The notes beneath the pieces are model-generated. The model was not told where the DNA came from and made no database searches. It was given only the letters and a program-made list of their open reading frames with translations. The translations under genes were made by a program, and so were the position numbers. From NCBI RefSeq assembly GCF_000151205.2, contig NC_016051.1:806001-870000 (forward strand): a DNA stretch of 64,000 nt, in the 5' to 3' direction. Below are positions 25,630 through 35,669 of the stretch, in pieces. This stretch comes from Thermococcus sp. AM4. GTDB lineage: Archaea; Methanobacteriota_B; Thermococci; Thermococcales; Thermococcaceae. Every line of letters begins with the position of its first letter. Within the stretch, counting starts at the first letter, position 1.

Positions 25630-27267
25630 ATGGCGCAGGTGATCAAGAGCGACACGCTGGAGGAGGCAATGCGGAGGAACCCCCACCTTAGGAGGTACGT
25701 GGAGAGCTTCAGGAAAAAGTACGGCAAAATGCCGGAGTTCCACGCCCAGCTCAGCAGGGACATGAAGGAGATAATGTACCCCAACATACTCTACCCCGTC
25801 GGCGATCCAATATTCATCCACATCTACGGCGACCAGAAGACCGACAAGAAGTACATCGTCATAGAGCCCAGGATAGAATCACCAATCGAGGAAAAGAAGT
25901 ACGACATGATAAAGGACCGCATACTTGAAATCGCCCCAACCAGAAACATTCCTGAGGATCAGGAGGAGTTCGAGAGGTTCCTCGATGCCCTCTACGACGA
26001 GGCCGTTCTCTCGCTGGTAAAGGGCAAAAGGAAAATTCCGGGAACGAAAGAACCTTTCAGCCTCACCAAGGAGGAGATGGAGAAGTTCCGCTACCTCATA
26101 AAGCGAGACATCATCGGAATCGGCCCCCTCGAGCCCCTCGCCAGGGATCCCTACATCGAGGATATCCACATCATCGGCGCCAACTACGTCTCGCTCGTCC
26201 ACAAGATATTCGAGGCCCTGCCGACCAACATAACCTTCGGCGACAACGTTAAACTAGCCGACTACTTCAAGAACATCTCGGAGCGCATTGGAAGGCCCGT
26301 AAGCGACAGGAACCCGATAGTGGACGGAGCCCTCCCCGACGGCTCCCGTATCAACATAATCTACTCGCCAGACATCTCTCTCAAGGGTCCGAGCGCCACA
26401 ATCCGTAAGTTCACTGCGACGCCGATAAGCATAGTCCAGCTCATATCATGGGGAACCCTGAGCGCAGAGGTTGCCGCATACCTCTGGATAGCGCTCGAGT
26501 ACGGAATGAGCGTCTTCGTCTGCGGTGAGACCGCTTCCGGTAAGACCACCCTGCTAAACTCGATAATTCCCTTCATCAAGCCGGGTTCAAAGATATTCAC
26601 CGCCGAGGACACGCCCGAGGTTCAGGTTCCACACCCCACGTGGCAGAGGCTCATCACCCGTGAACGCGGTCCCGAGGAGAGCAGGGTTACCCTCTTCGAC
26701 CTCCTCAAAGCGGCCCTGCGTTCGAGGCCCAACTACATCATCGTCGGTGAGATCCGTGGTGCCGAGGGAGCGATAGCGTTCCAGGCCATGCAGACAGGAC
26801 ACCCGGTTATGAGCACCTTTCACGCCGGCGACGTCAAGAAGATGATACAGCGCTTCACAGGCCACCCGATAAACGTTCCGATAACCTTCATCGACAACCT
26901 CAACATAGCTGTCTTCCAGCAGGCGGTTTACCTGAAGGGCAAGTTCCTGAGGAGAACCGTGAGCGTCGTCGAAATAGAGGGCTACTACGAGGAACTGGGT
27001 GGAGTGGCCACGAGAAACGTTTTCGAATGGGATCCGGTCAACGACAGGCACATATTCCGCGGATTCAACAACTCCTACATTCTCGAGAGGAAGATAGCCG
27101 AGATAGCCGGCTACGAGGATCCAAAGGATATATACAACGAGCTCTTCCTCAGGGCGAGGATCCTGCAGAGAATGGTGGAGCTTGGCATAACCAACTACTG
27201 GGACGTCTACCGCGAGATCAAGGCGTTCTACCAGCGCGGTATCGAGGGCCTGAGCTTCAGGCTCTGA
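25630..27267 (+). CDS. arlI: archaellum assembly and rotation ATPase ArlI (FlaI)
   Basis: 545 residues, type II/IV secretion ATPase fold. Walker A GETASGKTTLLNSI, Asp box and Walker B (YIIVGEIRGAEGAIAFQAMQ) and His box (GHPVMSTFHAGD) are intact. The N-terminal 180 residues contain the archaellum-specific region. It powers both filament assembly and rotation together with ArlJ. Confidence 0.96.
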   Translation: MAQVIKSDTLEEAMRRNPHLRRYVESFRKKYGKMPEFHAQLSRDMKEIMYPNILYPVGDPIFIHIYGDQKTDKKYIVIEPRIESPIEEKKYDMIKDRILEIAPTRNIPEDQEEFERFLDALYDEAVLSLVKGKRKIPGTKEPFSLTKEEMEKFRYLIKRDIIGIGPLEPLARDPYIEDIHIIGANYVSLVHKIFEALPTNITFGDNVKLADYFKNISERIGRPVSDRNPIVDGALPDGSRINIIYSPDISLKGPSATIRKFTATPISIVQLISWGTLSAEVAAYLWIALEYGMSVFVCGETASGKTTLLNSIIPFIKPGSKIFTAEDTPEVQVPHPTWQRLITRERGPEESRVTLFDLLKAALRSRPNYIIVGEIRGAEGAIAFQAMQTGHPVMSTFHAGDVKKMIQRFTGHPINVPITFIDNLNIAVFQQAVYLKGKFLRRTVSVVEIEGYYEELGGVATRNVFEWDPVNDRHIFRGFNNSYILERKIAEIAGYEDPKDIYNELFLRARILQRMVELGITNYWDVYREIKAFYQRGIEGLSFRL

Positions 27268-27277
27268 GGTGATGACC

Positions 27278-29008
27278 ATGCCCGACAAGGAGAAGATCAG
27301 CGTCTTCACCAAGGCAGACCTCGACATGAAGACGTACGTTCGAAAGATCCTCATTCCAAACGTGGTTATCTCAGCGGTTCTCTTCATAGTCGCCTCGATC
27401 ATATCACGGCTGTTCATGCTCTCGTCCGCGCTCACAATGATGCTCTACGCCATTCCCGTCGTTCTGCTCATCTACGCCGCACTCTACCCATACATCCAGG
27501 CCGATTCAAAGAAGATCTCGATAAACTCCCGCATCCCCTACTTCATAACCTACTTCGCAGTCCTCTCAACCAGCGAAATGGGCAGGGCTGACCTCATCAA
27601 GGTGCTCGCGAGCGATCCAAAGCTCGGCGCCATAGCGAGCGAGCTGAAGAAGGTCTACATTATCGTCGATAAGCTTCACCGTTCGATGCCCGAGGCCTTC
27701 CGCTTCCTGGCGAGGAGAACACCGAGTAAAGTTTTCGCGGACTTCCTGGACAGGCTCGCCTATTCCCTCGACAGCGGTGTGGACATGAAAGAGTACCTCT
27801 TCCAGGAGCAGAAAACCGTCATGGACGACTACGAGACCTTCTACGAGGGTGCCCTCTACGATCTGGACGTGTTCAAGGAGATATACGAATCGATAATCAT
27901 CTCTGTCGTCTTTATGGCGAGCTTCATAATCATCGGTCCGCTGATAACGGGCCAGGACATCGGAAGGCTGGCCCTCTACACCCTCGCGATAATCCTCGCG
28001 GCCGAGATAGGAGTGTTTCTCGTCATAAAGTTTAGAATGCCCGAGGATCCAATATGGGCGGACACCAAGGGAATAGAAACGGAGAGAATGAAGAGGCTCA
28101 AAAGGGCCGGCCAGATATCCGCTCTTGGCGTCGTCATAATGGGACTTGTGTACTACCTCTTCATCGCCCCGAGGTTTGATATACCAGAACCCTTCGCCGT
28201 CGCCCTGATCTTCACGCCCCTCTACTACGTCGGACATCTTGCGGCGAAGGAGGAGCAGTCGATATTCAGGAAGGACGAGAACTTCGCGGCTTTTATAAGG
28301 AGCCTCAGCTCTTCCCTGGCTGCCAGCGGAACGTCCCTCGTCCTCGTCCTCAAGTACCTCAGCGCCCACGACTTCGGATCCCTTACGGACGACATAAAGG
28401 CCCTCTACCGGAGGCTCGCCATACGCGTCGACAGGGAAAGGGCTTGGGACTTCTTCATTGCGGGAACGGGGAGCTGGCTGATCGGCATCTTCTCGGAGAT
28501 ATTCAGGGAAGCGATAAGGCTCGGAGCCGAGCCGGATTACGTCGGTCTCGTCATCAGCAGGAACTTCGAGAGGCTCGTCCGCCTAAGGAGAAAGAGACAG
28601 CAGAGCATGGCGAGCTTCATAGGCATAATCTACGGTTTAACGGCGTCGTTCGCCTTCGCCCTGGCGGCTTCGTTCCAGGTTGCGGCCTCGATAAACACCC
28701 TCTTCGCCCAGCTCAAGGTGCCAACCGAGTACATAGGCGATATAATCCACGTTATCCCCCCGGCTGGAATGAGCTTCGTCATGTACGTGATGCTGACCAT
28801 AATGGTGATCCACTCGTTCCTCTCGGCGATAGCAATAAAGACCGCCGACGGCGGCCACTGGATAGTCGCGCTGAAGTACTTCGTCATCCTCCTGTGGATC
28901 TTCGCCGCGGGAATGTACGCGGGACAGGTGCTGATGAGCAAGATGATGGGCATAAACAGCCAGACCGAAACGACCCAGCTCCTGAGGGTTCTGGTGTCTT
29001 CCATCTGA
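27278..29008 (+). CDS. arlJ: archaellum membrane platform protein ArlJ (FlaJ)
   Basis: 576 residues from ATG 27278, which is 6 nt after GGTG; start codons at 27269 and 27272 lie in or beside that site. Two T2SF-type cytoplasmic domains (residues about 80-215 and 330-440) separate groups of membrane helices, about eight in total. It is the membrane core of the motor and the partner of ArlI. Last gene of the archaellum operon. Confidence 0.94.
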   Translation: MPDKEKISVFTKADLDMKTYVRKILIPNVVISAVLFIVASIISRLFMLSSALTMMLYAIPVVLLIYAALYPYIQADSKKISINSRIPYFITYFAVLSTSEMGRADLIKVLASDPKLGAIASELKKVYIIVDKLHRSMPEAFRFLARRTPSKVFADFLDRLAYSLDSGVDMKEYLFQEQKTVMDDYETFYEGALYDLDVFKEIYESIIISVVFMASFIIIGPLITGQDIGRLALYTLAIILAAEIGVFLVIKFRMPEDPIWADTKGIETERMKRLKRAGQISALGVVIMGLVYYLFIAPRFDIPEPFAVALIFTPLYYVGHLAAKEEQSIFRKDENFAAFIRSLSSSLAASGTSLVLVLKYLSAHDFGSLTDDIKALYRRLAIRVDRERAWDFFIAGTGSWLIGIFSEIFREAIRLGAEPDYVGLVISRNFERLVRLRRKRQQSMASFIGIIYGLTASFAFALAASFQVAASINTLFAQLKVPTEYIGDIIHVIPPAGMSFVMYVMLTIMVIHSFLSAIAIKTADGGHWIVALKYFVILLWIFAAGMYAGQVLMSKMMGINSQTETTQLLRVLVSSI

Positions 29009-29019
29009 GAAAGGCTTAA

Positions 29020-29712
<693 letters not shown>

Positions 29713-29741
29713 CCTTTAATAACTCCCACCATACCCGAAAA

Positions 29742-29797
29742 CGCGATGATGAGATTGGCCTTTGGGGTACCGATGCCCGGGATCGACGGCCTGAGCC
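29742..29797 (+). ncRNA. probable C/D box small RNA
   Basis: A box C ATGATGA (29746-29752) is followed 38 nt later by a box D CTGA (29791-29794), and the flanking GC/GC can close the terminal kink-turn stem. A weak internal C'-like CGATG is at 29771-29775; a D' box is not clear. A TATA-like TTTAATAA (29715-29722) sits about 27 bp before box C. Such RNAs guide 2'-O-methylation of rRNA or tRNA. The D guide would be the bases ending ATCGACGGC; the target was not determined. Confidence 0.45.
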
Positions 29798-29840
29798 AAA
29801 AACTTTAAATTGTCCCGATATTTCTTTTTCATGATGGTAA

Positions 29841-30863
29841 ATGGAAGTCCTTCGATGCGAGCACTGTGGGGCTCCCCTCGACGTAACGCCAGAGGACGTA
29901 ATCGTTGTATGTCCATACTGCGGCTATCCTAACTCCTACGACAGAATTTTTACCGAAAAGAACGTCTTCTTTGTTGAGAGCCTCCCAAAGAAGGAAATCC
30001 TGCGCCTCTTCTGGGAGCGCGTGAGGAGGGACAGGGACTACCTGGGCCTCCGCGGGAAGATCGAGGTTGCGAAGGTTGAGGGATTCTACGTTCCGCTGTG
30101 GTTCGGCAGGGTAAAGGGAAGGGGATACGTTAGGTACGTGGACAAAATCAGGGAGGGCAACAAGACGAAAAGGGTCGTCAGATCCCGGGAATTCCGGGAG
30201 GAATCTGTCGTCTGCGTCCCCGCAAGGAGGGGAGTCTACGATATAGCCGTTGAAGCCCTGGCAGAGAAGTTTGAGAGGGGCGGCTACCTCACCTTCAAGA
30301 AAATTGAGGACGCGCTCAGGTACATGATGGACGTACGGCCAATATCAAAGCTCACTCCAGAGAAGTGGGAGGAACTCGAACCGGAATTCCTGAACACCGA
30401 TTTCGGAAGGGAGCAGGCAAAGGCGGCACTCCTAGACAGGGCGTCGGACAGGGCCAAGGAAATCCATGCTCCAGGGGACACCGAGGTAAAGGCCTTCGGA
30501 TTCGGCGGGGAAGTTGAGGAGGTTGCCCTCGTATTTTATCCGCTCTGGAAGGTTTACTACGACATCGGGGGCGGGACGTATTTCATTGCATACGACGGCC
30601 ACAAAGGGAGGGAAGTACTCGCCCTTGAGCCTGTAAGGGTCTGGCGGAAGATGGCGTACGGCCTTGCGGCGCTGGTGGGAGTGAGTGTGGCGGCTTTGTT
30701 CTCAACCCCCTACGGCAACGTGGAATACTGGGGGCTCGTTGCCCATGCCAAACAGGGGGCACCCCTGGCCCTGATAATCCCGGCGCTGCTCGCCTACTTC
30801 GGGTTTGAGCTGGCCAGGGGCTACGGGAGGAAGATGGCGCGTGACGTGAGGGTCGAAAGATGA
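29841..30863 (+). CDS. zinc-ribbon membrane protein, unknown function
   Basis: 340 residues. An N-terminal zinc ribbon (CEHCGAPLDV, CPYCGYPN) precedes a 220-residue charged soluble region and two C-terminal membrane helices (ALVGVSVAALF and ALIIPALLAYFGF). A TATA box (ACTTTAAAT, about 29803-29811) lies 35 bp upstream. It is a paralogue of the next gene, with which it overlaps by 4 nt. No family with known role recognised. Confidence 0.78.
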   Translation: MEVLRCEHCGAPLDVTPEDVIVVCPYCGYPNSYDRIFTEKNVFFVESLPKKEILRLFWERVRRDRDYLGLRGKIEVAKVEGFYVPLWFGRVKGRGYVRYVDKIREGNKTKRVVRSREFREESVVCVPARRGVYDIAVEALAEKFERGGYLTFKKIEDALRYMMDVRPISKLTPEKWEELEPEFLNTDFGREQAKAALLDRASDRAKEIHAPGDTEVKAFGFGGEVEEVALVFYPLWKVYYDIGGGTYFIAYDGHKGREVLALEPVRVWRKMAYGLAALVGVSVAALFSTPYGNVEYWGLVAHAKQGAPLALIIPALLAYFGFELARGYGRKMARDVRVER

Positions 30864-31807
30864 AAATCAGGTGTCCTAACTGCGGTGCCGAGTTCGAGGC
30901 GGAAGGGGAAATGGTGACGTGTCCCTACTGCGGATTCCAGATAAAACTCGGCGAATCCAGAACGTTTACTTACCCCCTGCGGGTCGAAAATCCCTGGAAC
31001 GTGCTGGCATCTTTTATACGCCTCCAGCGCCTGTCCCCGACCGACGTTGAATGGAAAGCCCGTATCATTGAGAGAGAACTCCTCTATGTTCCATTTTATG
31101 TCTTCTTCGTGAAGGCAAGGGGAGTTGCTAGTAGGGGCATCATTTCCAAAGAAGGGGCAGGTTACGTTGAGTTCTTCAACTATGCCACCGTGCCCGCAGT
31201 TGAGGGCTTTGAGGAGCTCGTTAACTACCCCTTACCCGTGAGGGGCAGGAGGTATTTCGATGGACACGTCAAAGGTAGGCTCCTTGAAAAGACGATTGAA
31301 GCCTCCGAGGCCGTGAAACGACTCAAGGATGAACTCAGAAGCATCCTCAAGAACGAAGCGCGACGGTACTTCCACTGGAGCAACGTTGAGGTGGGAATGC
31401 CAACGTTTGATGTCCACCTTGACGGACTTGTCTATTATCCGGTCTGGCGAATCAGGTATAAATACGGCTTTTTCACGTATCTGGCCTACGTGGACGGCGC
31501 CGATGGGAGGATCCCCTACGCCGAATTCCCGATAGCCCTGCCCAAGAGGTTCGTCAACTTCACCTTAGGATCCCTTCTTCTGGCATCGGGCCTTTTCCTC
31601 TGGAGGGTTCTTTCCCCCTACGGAGCGACATCTATCGTTGGTTCGATGGGTGCTGCCGTTGTTGCTTCCTTCCCGTCGCTGAGGCGCGCATTCACCCCTC
31701 GCGGAAGAGCCAGTGAACACCGTCTCCTGGCCGAGATGGCCGAGGACTACGCCCCGGAGGAGGAAGCCTTCGGGACGATAAAGCGCTTCTGGAAGGCCCA
31801 CATGTGA
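30860..31807 (+). CDS. zinc-ribbon membrane protein, paralogue of the preceding gene
   Basis: 315 residues. Same architecture: zinc ribbon CPNCGAEF and CPYCGFQI, a soluble part containing LYVPFYVFFVKARG and VYYPVWRIRYKYG, and a C-terminal hydrophobic pair (LGSLLLASGLFLW, VGSMGAAVVASF). The LYVP-F and YYP-W segments align with FYVPLWFGR and FYPLWKVYY in its neighbour, supporting tandem duplication. Translationally coupled by overlap (ATGA). Confidence 0.78.
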   Translation: MKIRCPNCGAEFEAEGEMVTCPYCGFQIKLGESRTFTYPLRVENPWNVLASFIRLQRLSPTDVEWKARIIERELLYVPFYVFFVKARGVASRGIISKEGAGYVEFFNYATVPAVEGFEELVNYPLPVRGRRYFDGHVKGRLLEKTIEASEAVKRLKDELRSILKNEARRYFHWSNVEVGMPTFDVHLDGLVYYPVWRIRYKYGFFTYLAYVDGADGRIPYAEFPIALPKRFVNFTLGSLLLASGLFLWRVLSPYGATSIVGSMGAAVVASFPSLRRAFTPRGRASEHRLLAEMAEDYAPEEEAFGTIKRFWKAHM

Positions 31808-31867
31808 TCGTCAAATTTTTAAATCCCCTCTTTTAGTTACCTTCGGAAAGATTAAGGGGGTGAGACC

Positions 31868-33193
31868 TTGCCGGCTGTCATAGAGGAGGTCGCTAAGGTT
31901 TCCTTTGAGAGAGTTGGAATGCACTCCCACATAAAGGGCCTCGGCCTCGATGAGAACGGAAGGGCCAAGTTCATCGCCGACGGCATGGTCGGCCAGGTTA
32001 AGGCGAGGGAAGCGGCCGGAATAGCGGTCGAGCTCATAAAGCGCGGAAAGCTCGCCGGCAAGGGAATCCTCCTCGTCGGCCCGACCGGGAGCGGTAAAAC
32101 GGCGATAGCGATGGGTATAGCGAGGGAGCTCGGCGAGGACGTTCCCTTCGTCCAGATAGCGGGAAGCGAGATTTATTCCGCTGAAGTCAACAAGACGGAG
32201 TTCCTCAAGCAGGCCATGAGACGGGCGATAGGCGTTAGAATCAGCGAGGAGAGGAAGGTCTACGAGGGCGAGGTCAAGAAGATTGAGATAAGGCGCACGA
32301 GGCACCCGTTCAACCCCTACGTCGAGATTCCGGAGAGCGTCATCATAACCCTCCGCACGAGGGACGACGAGAAGACGATAAGGGCCGGCAGGGAGATAGC
32401 CTACCAGCTCATGGAGCTCGGCGTTGAGGAAGGCGACGTCATACAGATTGACGCCGAAACGGGCAAGGTCTCGAAGGTCGGGACGACGAAGGAGGAAGAG
32501 GGGCTCTTCTTCAAGCGCAAGGTCAGCCTTCCGAGCGGTCCGGTGCTCAAGATAAAGGAGTTCACCTACACCGTTACGCTCCACGACCTTGACGTTGCCA
32601 ACGCCCGCGGAAACATCTTCGGCCTGCTATTCAGCACTGGGGCGGAGATAAGCGACGACGTCAGGAGGCGCGTCGACGAGACTGTTAAGAGCTGGATTGA
32701 AGAGGGAAGGGCAACGCTTGTTCCTGGAGTGCTCTTCATAGACGAGGTTCACATGCTCGACATCGAGGCATTCTCGTTCCTTGCGAGGGCCATGGAGAGC
32801 GAGCTCGCGCCGATTCTCATCCTGGCCACCAACAGGGGAAGGACGAAGATAAGGGGCACCGACATCGAGGCCCCGCACGGAATCCCAGTTGACATGCTCG
32901 ACAGGTTGCTCATAATCAACACCGAACCTTACAAGAAAGAGGAAATCAGGGAGATAGTCAAGATTCGCGCGAGGGAGGAGAAGATTGAGGTGAGCGAGGA
33001 GGCCATAGAGTACCTCGCGGAGCTCGGCGAGAAGACCAGCCTGCGCTACGCGGTCCAGCTCCTCGCCCCGGCGAGTGTCTTGGCCAAGGGCGGAAGGGTC
33101 GAGAGGGAGCACGTTGAAAAGGCCAAGGAGTACTTCGCCGACCTCAGGAGGAGCATCGAGTTCGTCGAGAAGCTCGAGGGAATGCTGCATTGA
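31868..33193 (+). CDS. RuvB-like AAA+ helicase (TIP49/reptin-pontin family)
   Basis: 441 residues from a TTG 5 nt after GGTG. Walker A LVGPTGSGKTAIAMG near residue 75, the OB-type insertion domain II (residues about 125-250), Walker B LFIDEVHMLD, sensor 1 LATNRG and sensor 2 SLRYAVQLLAPA. Eukaryotic relatives RuvBL1/2 serve in chromatin remodelling and assembly of RNP and kinase complexes; the archaeal role is not settled. The neighbouring gene downstream on the other strand is the AT-rich KAP gene. Confidence 0.93.
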   Translation: MPAVIEEVAKVSFERVGMHSHIKGLGLDENGRAKFIADGMVGQVKAREAAGIAVELIKRGKLAGKGILLVGPTGSGKTAIAMGIARELGEDVPFVQIAGSEIYSAEVNKTEFLKQAMRRAIGVRISEERKVYEGEVKKIEIRRTRHPFNPYVEIPESVIITLRTRDDEKTIRAGREIAYQLMELGVEEGDVIQIDAETGKVSKVGTTKEEEGLFFKRKVSLPSGPVLKIKEFTYTVTLHDLDVANARGNIFGLLFSTGAEISDDVRRRVDETVKSWIEEGRATLVPGVLFIDEVHMLDIEAFSFLARAMESELAPILILATNRGRTKIRGTDIEAPHGIPVDMLDRLLIINTEPYKKEEIREIVKIRAREEKIEVSEEAIEYLAELGEKTSLRYAVQLLAPASVLAKGGRVEREHVEKAKEYFADLRRSIEFVEKLEGMLH

Positions 33194-33199
33194 ATGTTT

Positions 33200-35044
33200 T
33201 TATTTTAAAATATCTTGGTAATTTTCAGTTTGCGTGACTTCTTCAATTGATTGGAGAATGATAACCAGCTTACCTTTTGTTCTCTCATCCTTTATGGCAT
33301 CAAGATTCCTAGTTATCTCAACTTTGGCGGATAGTGGGGGCGATAATATTTTTCCATGAAGATAGCGGAATACTTTGGAATCTAAACCATATAACACTAC
33401 TACAGTTTTTTCAAGGGGTTTTCCTAAGTATCTTGGTGCGCTATTATGGATGTCAAGGAACTTGCGGAGTACCATGTCAAGATTGCGTCTACTGTGAGCA
33501 ATTTTAATCTCAACTAGTATGTATCCATACTCAGTCATTACAATAATGTCTGGCCTAATTCTTTTCCGGTCTGCACCCTTAATTACAGGTTCAATTAGTA
33601 TGTTGTTATGACCATAATGTTTTGATAATAGATTAAGGGTATGCGTAAATGCTAATGAATGGAGATTTTCATAGTCAATGTGTTTTTTGATAGTACTAAA
33701 GGGCACATCGAGAAATATGCTCTCATCCTCTTGAGTATCTTTTCCTATTGTAGATCTGATTTTTAATATCTTTTTTATCACGGGATATTCTTGCTTGAAT
33801 AGAGGAGAGTCTCCTAGTAGATCTCTTAGTTTTTCAATATCTTCCTCTTTAAGATCAAAATCATAATCGCTTAAATTAGTATCTTCTTTCTTAACGATTC
33901 CCTGTAGTTGGGAAAATTCTTCCTCGCTACCTTTTTCAAGATAACTAACTAGTTCATGCCACAGATAGTCAATGATACTCATGTCTAAGACTATTTCCAA
34001 CAACTCATCGCTCTTAATTCCAAGTTTTTCTTTTTTGTTAATGCTCTTTGCAAGAGCATATCTTAATATAAAAGTATTTAGAAATCTTTTTATCTCTCGT
34101 GGAGTTAGAGATTCCTCTAGAGCATTAACAATTTTTGTTCGTATCTTATTGAGTCTTTCGGTAGTTACTTCATAGCTTAACTTTGTCTTTTTAAATATAT
34201 CATCAATTATCTTTTCTGCGATTTCTTCTTTGTCCCATTCTGGAAGGTTTATCCGAACTTGGAAGAATTTACTAAGATAATCTTCTGATGAATATTCCTC
34301 AGAGTATCCAACTTTTTCATAATACTTCTGTAGGAGAGCTTTTGTGACATATGGATTTAATGCAATCACATATATAATCCCTTCAATATCCAAGAATATT
34401 TTTATTGAATTTAAGATTTCTATAGCTTTATCAGGAGCACACCTGTCTAAGTCATCAACAAGTACTACTATTCTAAACTTGGGATTGTCTGTCCTAAGTT
34501 CTTTAATGGCATCTTCTAAGTACCTGAGTACATCATAATAAATATTTTTCTCGGGAGAAATCTCCGAGAGTATCTCCACGTTTTCTTTTTCAGAATCAAA
34601 AGAACCTCCAAAGCCAGTTGAAATTGATACGGGGGTTCCAGGTACGCCAAATCCTATTTGTGTATTTTTAATGATTCCTTCTATGACTCTAAGAGTCTTC
34701 CTTAGTTTCTCTTTAGTAGTTTCCCTAAGAGATGAGTTCTTTGATTCCCAGTTTTTGAGTGCAAAATAAATAGACTTCAATAATGGAAGCGTTGCATAGT
34801 GATTCTCACGCTCGTATCTCCATGCATTAAAAAAAACAACTACAATATTCTTTTGATTGTCATTCAAATGTTTTTCAAGGGACTTTAGAAAGGATGTTTT
34901 TCCTATACCCCACCCTCCAAAGACCCCAATTGTAAACCTCGGAGGCTCGCTATTGGTTATTATCTCTGATACTATTGTAACATAGTCCTTAAAGGAATCT
35001 TCTACAGGCACATCAGGTATTATCTGAGGAATGAATTCGGACAT
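33200..35044 (-). CDS. KAP-family P-loop NTPase with C-terminal PD-(D/E)XK-like domain
   Basis: 614 residues. Walker A GVFGGWGIGKTSFLKS near residue 40; the KAP Walker B signature IVVLVDDLDRCAPDKAIEIL follows near residue 205. No clear membrane helices interrupt the two motifs, so it is probably soluble. The C-terminal 125 residues show a restriction-endonuclease-like pattern: Asp499 in RPDIIV and Glu512-x-Lys514 in ILVEIK. KAP NTPases are patchy, mobile and often tied to conflict systems. Codon and base use is much more AT-rich than all neighbours, indicating recent acquisition. A TATA box (TTTATAAAA, about 35073-35081) about 30 bp ahead of ATG 35044 predicts a leaderless mRNA, so it can be expressed. 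Confidence 0.82.
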   Translation of the reverse strand: MSEFIPQIIPDVPVEDSFKDYVTIVSEIITNSEPPRFTIGVFGGWGIGKTSFLKSLEKHLNDNQKNIVVVFFNAWRYERENHYATLPLLKSIYFALKNWESKNSSLRETTKEKLRKTLRVIEGIIKNTQIGFGVPGTPVSISTGFGGSFDSEKENVEILSEISPEKNIYYDVLRYLEDAIKELRTDNPKFRIVVLVDDLDRCAPDKAIEILNSIKIFLDIEGIIYVIALNPYVTKALLQKYYEKVGYSEEYSSEDYLSKFFQVRINLPEWDKEEIAEKIIDDIFKKTKLSYEVTTERLNKIRTKIVNALEESLTPREIKRFLNTFILRYALAKSINKKEKLGIKSDELLEIVLDMSIIDYLWHELVSYLEKGSEEEFSQLQGIVKKEDTNLSDYDFDLKEEDIEKLRDLLGDSPLFKQEYPVIKKILKIRSTIGKDTQEDESIFLDVPFSTIKKHIDYENLHSLAFTHTLNLLSKHYGHNNILIEPVIKGADRKRIRPDIIVMTEYGYILVEIKIAHSRRNLDMVLRKFLDIHNSAPRYLGKPLEKTVVVLYGLDSKVFRYLHGKILSPPLSAKVEITRNLDAIKDERTKGKLVIILQSIEEVTQTENYQDILK

Positions 35045-35155
35045 ACATGATACAATAGATGGATAGTTTTATAAATTTTACGAATAATTTGGTCTTTGGT
35101 AGATAGTTTCATAATACTTTTAAGCTTTAATTCTTTAACGCTCACGGTGGGAGTA

Positions 35156-35669
35156 CGGGCAAACAAACGCCATTGTTCTTGTTCTGATTCTCCTCGGGGC
35201 ACTCGTTAGCGGGTGCATCTCGACCCCGGGAATAACTCAAACCCAGACCTACGGTGCCAGGAACGCCCCAACATCTTCTTCTCCCAGGACTCAAACCAGC
35301 GAAAGCTCGTCCTTCACGAGCACCGTTGGAAGCGCGGAGATAAATGGAACATTTTCCGGCTGGCTGATGGCCCCGATAACCTCTTCAAGAAACCGAACGA
35401 TTCCTAGAGTCAATGAACTCCACCCTCTACAGGCTCAGGATCATGGTGGTTGCAGAAAACAGAACTGAGGAAACGACGTTCTATTTGGTAAACGTCTCAG
35501 GATGTGGAGTCCCGAGCACCCGGACAGAGTAACCGGAAACGTGCTCGGTGCGCGGCTTATCATAAAGGAAGAGAAGGGGAAATTCCTGCTCAGCGCCGTA
35601 TGCAACGGTACGGCCGTTCCCCTCGGGTGTCTGAGGATACCCGACTCAACCACGTCTCCCAGAACCTAA
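35156..35669 (+). pseudogene. decayed lipoprotein gene with several frameshifts
   Basis: A lipoprotein signal LILLGALVSGC (Cys codon 35214-35216) is followed by a Thr/Ser-rich linker, but the frame must shift near 35373, near 35403 and again near 35505 to follow what looks like one protein: SAEINGTFSGWLMAP, then DNLFKKPNDS, then STLYRLRIMVVAENRTEE, then GNVLGARLIIKEEKGKFLL, ending at TAA 35667. GGTG (35147-35150) has at the right distance ACG (35156) where ATG would be expected, and that codon is out of frame with the signal. So the start and at least three frames are lost. The original function is unknown. Confidence 0.75.
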
